Assembly: GCF_022788695.1 (NCBI RefSeq)
Contig: NZ_CP085154.1
Location: 1,116,001 to 1,180,000, forward strand
Length of the DNA: 64,000 nucleotides
Reading direction: 5' to 3'
Source of the DNA: Pseudosulfitobacter sp. DSM 107133
Lineage (GTDB): Bacteria; Pseudomonadota; Alphaproteobacteria; Rhodobacterales; Rhodobacteraceae
Position numbers and translations under genes: made by a program
Part shown: piece by piece, positions 56,310 to 64,000 of the stretch
How the letters are laid out: each line of letters starts with the position of its first letter
How positions within the stretch are numbered: the first letter of the stretch is position 1
Notes under the pieces: model-generated
What the model was told of the DNA's origin: nothing
What the model saw: only the letters and a program-made list of their open reading frames with translations
Databases searched by the model: none

Positions 56310-57041
56310 GGGCGCGGGAGGTGTGGGGATGGCCAGATAGGCGGAGGCTGGCAGGCGGGCGATGTCATACAGGCGCAAGGTGGCGCGGTCCAGCGGTGTC
56401 AGGGCGGCGATGGCCGTGGCCAGGGCTGCTGCCAGCGGGGCCGGATCGCGATTTTTTGCGGTGATATATGGCAGTGCAGGTGTGGGTGCGGTACGATCAA
56501 AGGCGTTGAGGAAAGCTGCCGCATCAGGGTCATTGTCACCAAACATCAGCAATGTAACAGCGTCGATTGCGGCGAAGTCGGCTGTGCCGTCGAGGACGGC
56601 AGAGATCGAGGCCAGATGTGCGCCGGTTTGCAATGTTTTGCTCGGGGCGAGCTTGTGTTGGGAAAGGTGATGTATGGGCGCGGCCCAGCCGGATTGCGAC
56701 AGCGCTTCGTTATAGGCCATCGTGCCTTTGGAAAGTGCTTTCAGGTCGCGCGGGTCGTCGTGGCGTTTGATAAGGTAGCTGAAATAGTGGCCCACCGGGC
56801 AGTCGGGCAGGTGGTGGTCGGGGGTGGCGACCAATTGCACGCGATCATGCAGGCGGGTGCGGTAGGGCATGCCGCAGGTCTGGGCCAGCAGCAGCGCGCC
56901 CGATCGCCAGATTTCCCAGGGGTCAGTGTCACGGGCCAGCGTTGCGGGACCATAGCCAAGGGCGGCGCGCACGCCCGCCCACAGCCTGTCGTTGGCGGCG
57001 CGGGCGTGGGGCATGTCGTACATGCCCAAGGCTGCAATCAT
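56307..57041 (-). CDS. PhnD/phosphonate-binding-like protein without signal peptide
   Basis: 244 residues. Resembles phosphate/phosphonate-type substrate-binding proteins: ALGMYDMPHARAANDRLW at the N-terminus, PVGHYFSYLIKRHDDP, and DGTADFAAIDAVTLLM. No signal peptide is evident, so export is uncertain. Its stop codon TAG coincides with the end of the palindromic repeat, so the original 3' end may have been altered. The start overlaps the TerB-like gene by four bases. Confidence 0.82.
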   Translation of the reverse strand: MIAALGMYDMPHARAANDRLWAGVRAALGYGPATLARDTDPWEIWRSGALLLAQTCGMPYRTRLHDRVQLVATPDHHLPDCPVGHYFSYLIKRHDDPRDLKALSKGTMAYNEALSQSGWAAPIHHLSQHKLAPSKTLQTGAHLASISAVLDGTADFAAIDAVTLLMFGDNDPDAAAFLNAFDRTAPTPALPYITAKNRDPAPLAAALATAIAALTPLDRATLRLYDIARLPASAYLAIPTPPAP

Positions 57042-57475
57042 GCGCCCGAGACCTGCTGGCGGGCGATGGCACTGTCGCGGTCGGTGACGCCCAGCAGGTT
57101 GGCGACCAGCCGCAACACCGCGTCTTCTTCCTGTGCGCGTTCACCGTCGGCCAGAACCACGGTCCACATGGCTTCGATCACGCCAAGACGGTGTTCGTAT
57201 GGCACGGCGTCCTTGATGGCACGGGTGAAGCGGACGGTGTCGGGCGCTTCGGCTTCCAATCCTTCGGCGTCGCGGCGCAGGGCGGCGGCGGCTTCGGGCA
57301 TCAGCCCGTAGCGGGCGGCAACAACGCTGTCGATGGTGGCGGCTTCACCGGCATCATAAATACCGTCCGAGCGGGCGATTCGCACCAGCAGGGCGGTCAG
57401 CGCAATGCGCGCGTCGGTGTCGGGCAGTTGGGCGGGCTCCGGCTGGGTCAGCCGTTTGAGGAAATCAGCAAACAT
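57038..57475 (-). CDS. TerB-like (DUF533/tellurite-resistance fold) protein, copy A
   Basis: 145 residues, all-helical TerB fold: ALTALLVRIARSDGIYDAGE with the acidic cluster near residue 38, then LGVIEAMWTVVLADGERAQEEDAVLRLVANLLGV as the second mirrored half. TerB domains are probably metal-binding. Overlaps the PhnD-like gene downstream by four bases. A diverged paralogue lies 145 bases upstream. Confidence 0.9.
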   Translation of the reverse strand: MFADFLKRLTQPEPAQLPDTDARIALTALLVRIARSDGIYDAGEAATIDSVVAARYGLMPEAAAALRRDAEGLEAEAPDTVRFTRAIKDAVPYEHRLGVIEAMWTVVLADGERAQEEDAVLRLVANLLGVTDRDSAIARQQVSGA

Positions 57476-57522
57476 GCGTCAGATATAGGGGCAGACCAGG
57501 CCAAGGCCAATGCACAGTTTAG

Positions 57523-57620
57523 AGTGTCCGGCCTTAAACATGAAACACTTGTTCTTTGCCTTCGCCTGCGGCTCAGCGCGAAAAGTGATGTGCGATGCCT
57601 CAGGTTAAAGGCCGGACGCT
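57523..57620. repeat. Short imperfect palindromic element
   Basis: Arms 57523-57538 and 57605-57620 match at 14 of 16 positions (core GTCCGGCCTT / AAGGCCGGAC). The inner 66 bases hold further small stems. The right end abuts the TAA stop of TerB copy B (57621-57623). Confidence 0.65.
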
Positions 57621-58067
57621 TTAATGACCGGGTGCCGCGCCTGTGGCTTCGGCCTGAATCGTGGCGCTGTCGGCGTCGGTGATGCCAAGGGCCGCTTCGA
57701 TCTGGTGCAGGGACAGCTCTTCGGAGGCTTTGCGCCGTCCGTCGGCCATCACAACCTTCCACATGGCCACGGCCAGCATGCGACGGTCGTCATAGCCGAC
57801 TTCCTGCCGCAGGATTTTCGCAAATTCGTCGGTGCCCGGCGCATGGCGCTCCAAAGCTTCGCAAGAGGCACGCAGTTTTGCGGCCTCAAGCGGTTTCAGC
57901 CCGAAGGTGGCTTGCAGGATGCGGTCGATCTGGCTGACCTCTTCCACGGTGTAGCTGCGGTCGGCCAGTGCGACGCGCACCAGCAAGGCCCCCAGCGCCA
58001 GCTGCGCGTCGGGTTCAGGCAGCGGTTTCTGGTCACGGGGACGGCGGGGGAATAGGCGTTCAAACAT
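57621..58067 (-). CDS. TerB-like protein, copy B
   Basis: 148 residues. LGALLVRVALADRSYTVEEVSQID and MLAVAMWKVVMADGRRKASEE show the same two-part TerB pattern as copy A. Basic N-terminus FPRRPRDQK. Both copies are cytosolic and of the length of free-standing TerB proteins. Co-directional with copy A and the PhnD-like gene. Confidence 0.9.
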   Translation of the reverse strand: MFERLFPRRPRDQKPLPEPDAQLALGALLVRVALADRSYTVEEVSQIDRILQATFGLKPLEAAKLRASCEALERHAPGTDEFAKILRQEVGYDDRRMLAVAMWKVVMADGRRKASEELSLHQIEAALGITDADSATIQAEATGAAPGH

Positions 58068-58076
58068 GACCGGACC

Positions 58077-58754
58077 CTAGCCCAAGTCGGGCGGCGGACC
58101 AAAGCGCAAATTGTCCAAAGCGAGGCCCTGATCGTCGAAATTTGTCAGCACAAAGCCTGCGATGTCGGATGTGCCATCATTGCGGGAAAATCCGAATCTG
58201 TCTTCGCCCAACGGGCCCAGTTGCAGGGTAACGATGGCAGAGCCGTCGCGGCGCAGGAATTGCACCTGTGCGCTGCCGCCCTCGCCGCCGCGCAGATCAA
58301 AGGCCAGCGCGGGTTGATCGCGGTCGAACTGCACGGCAATGGCGCCTTCGCCCTGGGCGTCGCGTTTGGGAAAGCCAGCGCTGCCATAGCCGACCAGAAC
58401 GGTGCGCGCGGTGCCGCCCATGTGTACCAACGCCAGATTTTGCCCCGCATCACCGGCAACCAGCGCCAGCGGCGGGCCAAGGGCCGCGCCGGTGACGCTG
58501 TCGTGATTTCCGGCAAGTGAGAGGCTTTGGCCCGCGAACCGTTCGCCAAAGCGCGCGCCATTCAGGCTCAGCACCTCGTCCAGATGGCGGCCGGGGCCAT
58601 AGCTTGACTGCTGGTCGTCAAAGGTGATGGTTTGGGTCAGCGCCAGCGTGTCCGGATTCACAACGCAGACAGCCGTGTCGCAGGCCGCGGCGGCGTCTGC
58701 AAGAACCAGCGCAGCGCAGGCGCTGCACCACGGGGATGCCCGCTTAGGGATCAT
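58077..58754 (-). CDS. Putative secreted protein of unknown function
   Basis: 225 residues from ATG 58752-58754 (a TTG at 58766 is the alternative). Signal peptide with cleavage near AAAA|CD. Mature part is beta-rich, with DTLALTQTITFDDQQSSYGPG and a late FGFSRNDGTSDIAGFVLTNFDD; the pattern recalls exported sandwich-fold proteins of PEP-CTERM type, but no sorting tail is present. Overlaps the DUF1330 gene by 11 bases. Confidence 0.7.
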   Translation of the reverse strand: MIPKRASPWCSACAALVLADAAAACDTAVCVVNPDTLALTQTITFDDQQSSYGPGRHLDEVLSLNGARFGERFAGQSLSLAGNHDSVTGAALGPPLALVAGDAGQNLALVHMGGTARTVLVGYGSAGFPKRDAQGEGAIAVQFDRDQPALAFDLRGGEGGSAQVQFLRRDGSAIVTLQLGPLGEDRFGFSRNDGTSDIAGFVLTNFDDQGLALDNLRFGPPPDLG

Positions 58755-59040
58755 AGCCTTCGACAATCACGAGGTTGCCATCCGAGATGTCCTTGCGCAA
58801 CTCATATGCGGCCTTGTAGGCGTCGCTTTCATAGCAGGCGACCGCGTCCGCGTAGCTGGGAAACTCGATGACCACGGTGCGGCTGTTCCATGTGCCTTCG
58901 GGGTTGGTCTGTTGGCCGCCCCGTACCACGAAGCGGGCACCATATGCGGCGAGAGGGGCCGCGTTGGCGGCCTGGTACTTTTTGTAGCTTTCTGCATCAT
59001 GCACCACGTTATGCGCGATCCAGTATCCTTTGGCGGCCAT
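58744..59040 (-). CDS. DUF1330 domain protein
   Basis: 98 residues, the full DUF1330 ferredoxin-like domain (YWIAHNVVHDAESYKKYQ, RTVVIEFPSYADAVACYES, YKAAYELRKDISDGNLVIVEGY). A dimeric alpha/beta barrel-like fold with no proven catalysis. Between rlmJ and the secreted protein, all leftward; nine bases from the rlmJ stop. Confidence 0.93.
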   Translation of the reverse strand: MAAKGYWIAHNVVHDAESYKKYQAANAAPLAAYGARFVVRGGQQTNPEGTWNSRTVVIEFPSYADAVACYESDAYKAAYELRKDISDGNLVIVEGYDP

Positions 59041-59049
59041 GGGGTGTCC

Positions 59050-59829
59050 TTATTTCAGCGTGTCAAACCGATCTTTCAGACGTTTTGCCTCGGCGTCCAG
59101 ACCGAAGGGCGGATTTATCACAAAAAGACCCGATCCGATCATGCCGTGCCCCGGGCGCGCGGGGGGAAAGCGGACCTCTGCGCGCAGGGCGTCGGGATAG
59201 GTTTTTGCCAGGGTTTTCAACATCGGAACATGCAAGCCCGCGGTCAGCACCGGATACCACAGTGCAATGATGCCCACGTTCCAGGCACGGGTGTATTTGG
59301 CAATGTGCTGAGGGATGTCGGCGTAGTCGTCCTTGATCTCGTATGACGGATCAATCAGCAGCACCCCGCGCCGGGGCGTGGGCGGCAACAGGCTGTGGGC
59401 GGTGTCGAACCCGTCGCGCTGGTGGCAGGTGACCGGATAAGGCGACATCGCATAGGCCAGCGCGCCGTGTTCGCGCGGATGCAGTTCGGCCAGATGGATG
59501 GTGTCGGTGGGGCGCAACAGGCGTGCGGCGATCATCGGTGATCCGGGGTAGGCTCGGGGGCCATCCTCGGCGCGGACCTGTTCCAGCACGCGGGTAAAGG
59601 GATGGTCCGGTGGGAACCAACCCTGTGCACGTCCGATACCCTGGGTTGCCTCGTCGGTTTTACGCGCCTCGTTCGCGTCCAGATCATAGCTGGCACGCCC
59701 CGCGTGGGTTTCGATATAGGACAGCGGTTTGTCCTTGCGGGTGAGATAGTCCAGCATCCACGCCAGCAGGCCGTGTTTGTGAACATCTGCCAGATTTCCG
59801 GCGTGATAAATGTGTTGATAGCTCAGCAT
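59050..59829 (-). CDS. rlmJ: 23S rRNA (adenine-2030-N6)-methyltransferase
   Basis: 259 residues from ATG 59827-59829; ten further in-frame codons upstream do not look conserved. N-terminal LSYQHIYHAGNLADVHKH and the methyltransferase catalytic DPSYE are the RlmJ signatures; ETHAGRASYDL binds SAM. Methylates A2030 of 23S rRNA before 50S assembly. Confidence 0.94.
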   Translation of the reverse strand: MLSYQHIYHAGNLADVHKHGLLAWMLDYLTRKDKPLSYIETHAGRASYDLDANEARKTDEATQGIGRAQGWFPPDHPFTRVLEQVRAEDGPRAYPGSPMIAARLLRPTDTIHLAELHPREHGALAYAMSPYPVTCHQRDGFDTAHSLLPPTPRRGVLLIDPSYEIKDDYADIPQHIAKYTRAWNVGIIALWYPVLTAGLHVPMLKTLAKTYPDALRAEVRFPPARPGHGMIGSGLFVINPPFGLDAEAKRLKDRFDTLK

Positions 59830-59911
59830 GGGTCCTTGTGCGGTATGCTGGGGCAGCACGCAAGGCGCTGTTGCGGTACGCCTGTGCCAGGCTTCGTAAG
59901 AGGATAATAAC

Positions 59912-59934
59912 CTTTTGTTCAGACCTAGCTGCCA
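59912..59934 (+). promoter_or_regulatory. Upstream element duplicated with the MetOD1-like genes
   Basis: The 23-base block beginning CTTTTGTTCAGAC is repeated at 60531-60553 with three differences and lies 39-40 bases before each start codon. It may be the promoter or operator of both genes. Confidence 0.5.
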
Positions 59935-59973
59935 ATGTTCTGCACTGCAATGTTAGTCAGATTGGACCCTTTC

Positions 59974-60489
59974 ATGAAAGATAGCTCTCCCACACGGCCC
60001 GCAGGTCAGGGGCTTGAACTGCCGCGTGACGCCTTTTTTGCCGATATTATCGGTGAATTGGCAGGCGCTCTTGAAGATGTCATCGGACTGGAAGATGCCG
60101 CAGGGTTTGTGGCGATGGTTGGCAACCGGATTGGCGACGATCTGTCGCGGCGCTATGGCGAAATCGGTTTTCCACAGGAAACAGCCGAAGATATCGGTCG
60201 CATGTGTGTGGACATCAAGAACCAGATCAGCGGGACCTTTGAAGTGGAAGAGGCGACTGACGAAAAGGTGACCTTTACCAATTGCGACTGTCCGTTCGGA
60301 AATCGGGTCAACGGGCGCCCGTCGCTGTGCATGATGACAACCAATGTTTTCGGTCGCATTGCCGCCAATGCCACAGGTTATGCAAGGGTCCATGTGTCGG
60401 AATCGATTGCCGCAGGTCATGATCGCTGCCGGGTCACCGTTGGTTTGAAGCCGGACGAAAACGCCGGCGGACACGAGTTTTTTCGCTGA
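59974..60489 (+). CDS. MetOD1-like (methanogen output domain) protein, copy 1
   Basis: 171 residues from ATG 59974. After a short tail the sequence ELAGALEDVIGLEDAAGFVAMVG leads to an FTNCDCPFGNRVNGRPSLCM segment with three cysteines and ends in VHVSESIAAGHDRCRVTVGL. I recognise this as close to the MetOD1 family of signalling output or sensor domains; no DNA-binding part is seen. The Cys cluster could bind metal or sense redox. Nearly the same gene follows. Confidence 0.8.
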   Translation: MKDSSPTRPAGQGLELPRDAFFADIIGELAGALEDVIGLEDAAGFVAMVGNRIGDDLSRRYGEIGFPQETAEDIGRMCVDIKNQISGTFEVEEATDEKVTFTNCDCPFGNRVNGRPSLCMMTTNVFGRIAANATGYARVHVSESIAAGHDRCRVTVGLKPDENAGGHEFFR

Positions 60490-60530
60490 ATTTATTCACA
60501 TTAACCGGCGCCTTTGCTGAACGACCTAAT

Positions 60531-60553
60531 CTTTTGTTCAGACTTATCTGCCA
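60531..60553 (+). promoter_or_regulatory. Second copy of the duplicated upstream element
   Basis: Matches 59912-59934 at 20 of 23 positions, followed by the second MetOD1-like gene. This shows the duplication included the control region. Confidence 0.5.
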
Positions 60554-60591
60554 CGGTTCTGTTCTGGAATATGAGGAATCTGGGTGATCTT

Positions 60592-61107
60592 ATGAACGAT
60601 GTTACACCTATCCCATCAGCACCCGCAAAACTGGATCTGTCGCGTGAGGACTATTTTGCCGATATGGTCGGCGAACTGGCTGGCGCTCTTGAAGATGTTA
60701 TCGGTCTGGTCGATGCATCAAGTTTCATTGCTATGGTTGGCAACCGTCTGGGCGATGACATGGCAAAGCGCTATGCCGATGAGGGTTTTTTTCTGGAAAC
60801 CGCAGAAGACATTGCGCGCATTTGTGTGGATATGAAAAATCAGGTCAGCGGCAGCTTTCGACTGGAAACTTTTTCCGAAGAGGGCATGTCGTTTACCAAT
60901 TGTGATTGCCCGTTTGGTGACCGTGTCAAAGGGCGCCCGTCCTTGTGCATGATGATGACCAATGTGTTTGGACGCGTTGCCGCCAATGCAACCGGATATG
61001 CGCGCGTGCATGTGACCGAGTCGATTGCTGCGGGGCATGACCGTTGCCGTGTTACGTTGGGTTTGAAACCGGTTGATGGTGCTGACGGACATGAATTTTT
61101 CAGCTGA
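60592..61107 (+). CDS. MetOD1-like protein, copy 2
   Basis: 171 residues from ATG 60592 (another ATG at 60571). Same layout as copy 1: ELAGALEDVIGLVDASSFIAMVG, FTNCDCPFGDRVKGRPSLCM and VHVTESIAAGHDRCRVTLGL, with most differences in the middle helix and in the tail HEFFS against HEFFR. Its last 17 bases overlap the diguanylate cyclase gene, so this copy is translationally coupled to c-di-GMP synthesis. Confidence 0.8.
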   Translation: MNDVTPIPSAPAKLDLSREDYFADMVGELAGALEDVIGLVDASSFIAMVGNRLGDDMAKRYADEGFFLETAEDIARICVDMKNQVSGSFRLETFSEEGMSFTNCDCPFGDRVKGRPSLCMMMTNVFGRVAANATGYARVHVTESIAAGHDRCRVTLGLKPVDGADGHEFFS

Positions 61108-62047
61108 TTTGACATCGACCACAGGGCAGCTTGACGCGGTGTTCGGGCGTGCGCCCGAACCCGTTCTGATTCTGGAAACATCGGGTGAGGTCGCCTATGC
61201 CAACGTTCCGGCCAAGGAATTGCTGCTTGCCGACCCCAAGGGTGAAGGTCCGGGGTTTCTGGACGCGGTAAAGCCGCATCTGGCGCGCATCGTGCGTACA
61301 TCGGTGTCTATGCCACTGCGTATAGAGATCAAAGACAACACCATGTGGTTCAAAGCATGGCGTGTTTCCGCGCCGACAACAGCGCAAACCCCGGCGCAGG
61401 TAATGCTATTTGGCGATTCCTCTGCCAGGCTGCGCAGCAGCTTCCTGAATTTGAAAACCGAATTTGCCACTATTGAAAGCAGCCGGGCGCGCGACATAAG
61501 GATCGCGCAGCAACTGAAGGAAGAGGCAAAACACCTGCGCCGTCTGGTGGCCACCGACCAGTTGACAGGGCTGGCCACTGCTGCCGAACTGCGCAGAGCG
61601 GTTGAAAGGGCCGTACAGACGGATAGCAATTCAGGCGCACTTTTGTTTGCCGATTTTGACGGCTTTAAAGAGATCAACGACACCTACGGTCACAGTGCCG
61701 GAGATGCGCTGCTGGCGCAGGTCGGAAGCCGATTGCTGGAACATAAGCGGCCCGAGGATGTCTCGGCGCGCGTCGGCGGCGATGAATTCGCGTTTTGGGT
61801 GTCTGGCGTGGATGCGTCGATTGCAGCCAAGATTGCCATCCGTCTGCGTCGTCAGATCGAGCGGCCAGTGTCATGGCGCGGCTCCGACGGCGCGGTGACC
61901 GATCTGGTGGTTGGCGCGTCGTTTGGCATCGCCCAGTTTCCCCAGGATGGCGGAGATTATACCGCTTTGGCCAATGTCGCAGATGCGCGGATGTACACCA
62001 ACAAACGTGATCGCAAGGCCTTGCGTCCGCACAACGTCAAACCCTAG
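61091..62047 (+). CDS. Diguanylate cyclase with N-terminal PAS-like domain
   Basis: 318 residues from ATG 61091, overlapping the MetOD1-like gene by 17 bases. Residues about 15-110 look like a PAS-type sensor (APEPVLILETSGEVAYANVP). A coiled linker (115-150) leads to the GGDEF domain, with LTGLATAAEL, FADFDGFKEIND and an intact catalytic ARVGGDEFAF. I do not see an RxxD inhibitory site directly before GGDEF. It makes c-di-GMP from GTP. No EAL partner in the window. Confidence 0.93.
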   Translation: MNFSADLTSTTGQLDAVFGRAPEPVLILETSGEVAYANVPAKELLLADPKGEGPGFLDAVKPHLARIVRTSVSMPLRIEIKDNTMWFKAWRVSAPTTAQTPAQVMLFGDSSARLRSSFLNLKTEFATIESSRARDIRIAQQLKEEAKHLRRLVATDQLTGLATAAELRRAVERAVQTDSNSGALLFADFDGFKEINDTYGHSAGDALLAQVGSRLLEHKRPEDVSARVGGDEFAFWVSGVDASIAAKIAIRLRRQIERPVSWRGSDGAVTDLVVGASFGIAQFPQDGGDYTALANVADARMYTNKRDRKALRPHNVKP

Positions 62048-62059
62048 GGGCCAGGAACA

Positions 62060-62074
62060 GGGGCCTCAGGCCCC
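62060..62074. terminator. Hairpin between convergent dgc and pyrG
   Basis: GGGGCCT / AGGCCCC arms around a single C. No T-run, so termination is uncertain; it lies in the 32-base gap between the two stop codons. Confidence 0.35.
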
Positions 62075-62079
62075 CGATA

Positions 62080-63726
62080 TCATACCAGTCGGCTGACCTC
62101 TTTGGCGGCGCGCACGAAATCCTTGAACAGCGGATGTGGTGCAAAGGGTTTTGATTTCAGCTCGGGATGGAACTGCACCCCGATGAACCACGGATGATCC
62201 GGCCATTCCACAATCTCGGGCAACCGGCCATCGGGCGACATGCCGCTAAAGCACAGGCCCGCTTTTTCCAGCTGCTCGCGGTACTTCACGTCCACCTCGT
62301 ACCGGTGGCGGTGGCGTTCGTCGATCGTGGTGGTGCCATAGGCCAGCGCCACTTTCGAGCCTTCCTTTAGAACCGCATCATAGCTGCCCAGGCGCATGGT
62401 GCCGCCCTTGTCGTCGCCCACCTTGCGGGTGACCTTGGCATTGCCTTGCACCCATTCTTTCAGGTGGTAGACCACTGGCTCGAACCGCTTCTTGCCCGCC
62501 TCATGGTCGAACTCTTCCGAGCCTGCGGTCTCGATCCCGGCCACATTCCGCGCAGCTTCGATCACTGCCATCTGCATACCCAGACAGATGCCCAGATAGG
62601 GAACCTTGTGCTCGCGGGCATATTGGGCTGCCTTGATCTTGCCCTCGGTGCCACGCTCGCCAAAGCCGCCGGGCACCAGAATGGCGTGGAAACCGGCCAG
62701 AAGCGCCGCCACGTCGGTGGATTTGTCGAACACTTCGGCATCGACCCATTCAATACGCACTTTGACCCGGTTGGCCATGCCGCCATGGGTCAGCGCCTCG
62801 GCGATGGATTTATAGGCGTCTTCCAGCTGGGTGTATTTGCCGACAATCGCAACCTTCACTTCGCCCTCGGGGTTGTGAACCCGGTCCGAAACGTCCTGCC
62901 ATGTGGTCAGTTCGGGGCGCGGCGCGGGGCTGATCTGAAAGGCGTCCAGAACCGCCTGATCCAACCCTTGTTCGTGATAGGCCAGCGGCGCGTCATAGAT
63001 GGTGGGCAGGTCATAGGCCGCGACAACAGCCTCTTTGCGCACATTGCAGAACAGGGCGATTTTCTCGCGTTCTTTCTCGGGGATCGGTTGTTCGGACCGG
63101 CACACCAGAATGTCGGGCGCGATGCCGATGGATTGCAGTTCCTTGACCGAGTGTTGCGTCGGCTTGGTCTTCAACTCGCCCGAGGCCGCCAGATAGGGCA
63201 GAAGGGTCAGGTGCATGAAAATGCATTGGCCGCGCGGTTGGTCATGGCTGAACTGGCGGATTGCCTCAAAGAAGGGCAGGCCTTCGATGTCACCGACGGT
63301 GCCGCCGATCTCGCACAGCATGAAATCGACCTCGTCCGCGCCAATGTGCAGGAAGTCTTTGATTTCATTGGTAACGTGGGGCACAACCTGAATGGTTTTG
63401 CCCAGATAATCGCCGCGACGTTCTTTTTCCAGCACTGTGGAATAGATCCGCCCCGAAGACACGGAATCGGTTTGGCGCGCGGGCACGCCGGTGAAGCGCT
63501 CGTAATGGCCAAGATCCAGATCGGTTTCGGCGCCGTCATCGGTGACAAAAACTTCGCCGTGTTCAAAGGGCGACATCGTGCCGGGATCGACGTTCAGATA
63601 GGGGTCAAGTTTGCGCAACCGTACAGAAAAGCCGCGTGCCTGCAACAAGGCCCCCAGCGCTGCCGACGCGAGCCCCTTGCCAAGTGAAGAGACCACACCG
63701 CCAGTGATGAAGATATAACGCGCCAT
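62080..63726 (-). CDS. pyrG: CTP synthase
   Basis: 548 residues from ATG 63724-63726 (upstream in-frame leader rejected). N-terminal synthetase domain starts [19 protein letters not shown], with [13 protein letters not shown]-terminal class I amidotransferase with Cys in GICLGMQM and the HPELKSKP His-Glu pair. Aminates UTP to CTP with glutamine. A neighbouring secG-like C-terminus upstream agrees with Rhodobacteraceae gene order. Confidence 0.98.
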   Translation of the reverse strand: MARYIFITGGVVSSLGKGLASAALGALLQARGFSVRLRKLDPYLNVDPGTMSPFEHGEVFVTDDGAETDLDLGHYERFTGVPARQTDSVSSGRIYSTVLEKERRGDYLGKTIQVVPHVTNEIKDFLHIGADEVDFMLCEIGGTVGDIEGLPFFEAIRQFSHDQPRGQCIFMHLTLLPYLAASGELKTKPTQHSVKELQSIGIAPDILVCRSEQPIPEKEREKIALFCNVRKEAVVAAYDLPTIYDAPLAYHEQGLDQAVLDAFQISPAPRPELTTWQDVSDRVHNPEGEVKVAIVGKYTQLEDAYKSIAEALTHGGMANRVKVRIEWVDAEVFDKSTDVAALLAGFHAILVPGGFGERGTEGKIKAAQYAREHKVPYLGICLGMQMAVIEAARNVAGIETAGSEEFDHEAGKKRFEPVVYHLKEWVQGNAKVTRKVGDDKGGTMRLGSYDAVLKEGSKVALAYGTTTIDERHRHRYEVDVKYREQLEKAGLCFSGMSPDGRLPEIVEWPDHPWFIGVQFHPELKSKPFAPHPLFKDFVRAAKEVSRLV

Positions 63727-63908
63727 GAGTTCGGATGCTCCCCGTGTTGCAAGTGCGAATTTTGGATGGACCAAAACCACCAGAATCGGCTGCGATTTTC
63801 ACAGCACCACGGGGCCTCAGTATAACAGATGATTTCGGTTCAAGGCAAGCCGTGCCGCAACATGATGTTGCAGCGCGGCATCTTGCCTCAAGGTATAGCT
63901 ATGTTAGG

Positions 63909-64000
63909 TCAGTCGCCCGCAGGTACCAGCGGCGCTTCGGCATCGCTTTGGGTTGGCGGGGTCAAACCGCCGGCGGGCGGTGCCAGCGGCGTGCTTTCCT
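63909..64000 (-). CDS. secG: Probable SecG C-terminus (cut by window edge)
   Basis: Only the last 30 codons are visible, ending in TGA at 63909-63911. They read as a Pro/Ala-rich tail (PPAGGLTPPTQSDAEAPLVP, then AGD), typical of the disordered end of alphaproteobacterial SecG. SecG is commonly just upstream of pyrG in this family. The membrane part lies outside the window, so the call rests on synteny and composition. Confidence 0.55.
   Translation of the reverse strand, partial: ESTPLAPPAGGLTPPTQSDAEAPLVPAGD

Noticed and set aside
62446..63687. 413-codon plus-strand frame opposite pyrG
   Set aside because: Antisense shadow; pyrG on the minus strand has all catalytic motifs.

Overview
The window is chromosomal DNA of a GC-rich alphaproteobacterium, almost certainly a member of the Rhodobacteraceae (Roseobacter group). 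This rests on gene content and order: a divergent phaZ / phaC-phaP-phaR locus, pyrG next to a SecG-like C-terminus, sdhE behind an XRE regulator, a DUF1513 / imelysin / di-haem oxidoreductase iron module, and DUF1194 proteins. I see no rRNA, tRNA, CRISPR array, prophage or transposase gene. Coding density is high.

Layout. 1-12 kb: a truncated conserved protein, a small lipoprotein, a CDF metal transporter, an aspartate aminotransferase, an XRE regulator with sdhE, a MarR-type regulator, two DUF1194 proteins and glyoxalase I. Next come a Slam-like outer-membrane protein with its putative surface lipoprotein, then thyX coupled to an AT-rich HEPN-like gene. 12-24 kb: an MFS_3 exporter, a soluble triple-PAS chemoreceptor, and a four-gene transglutaminase / ATP-grasp / alpha-E / metallopeptidase cluster. 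24-30 kb: the iron module, Dps, a small secreted protein and a cold-shock protein. 30-39 kb: an ArsC/Spx-like protein, a complete bufferin operon (bufA-bufB-bufC-DoxX), thrS, an MFS transporter, two alpha/beta hydrolases, a VOC protein and an M15-like protein.

39-45 kb is the polyhydroxybutyrate locus: depolymerase, synthase, phasin and the PhaR regulator. CTGC-N3/4-GCAG operators lie in front of phaC, phaP and phaR. 45-56 kb holds an FMN reductase, a DUF4336-like protein, a DegT-type aminotransferase, and a large leftward gamma-glutamyl-amine operon. That operon has a PAAT-type ABC importer, two glutamine-synthetase-like ligases, a class I amidotransferase and a FAD amine oxidase. 56-64 kb carries a PhnD-like protein with two TerB-like proteins, a secreted protein, DUF1330 and rlmJ. 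It ends with two tandemly duplicated MetOD1-like proteins overlapping a diguanylate cyclase, then pyrG and the end of secG.

The most unusual DNA is a palindromic repeat present twice in opposite orientations (39901-40162 and 55999-56309). Each copy has perfect long terminal inverted repeats (31 and 33 bp), and the two inner hairpin loops are mutually complementary. The terminal arms differ between copies yet remain perfectly self-complementary. Other systems worth a second look are the bufferin operon, the Slam-lipoprotein pair, the MetOD1/GGDEF cassette and the AT-rich gene behind thyX.
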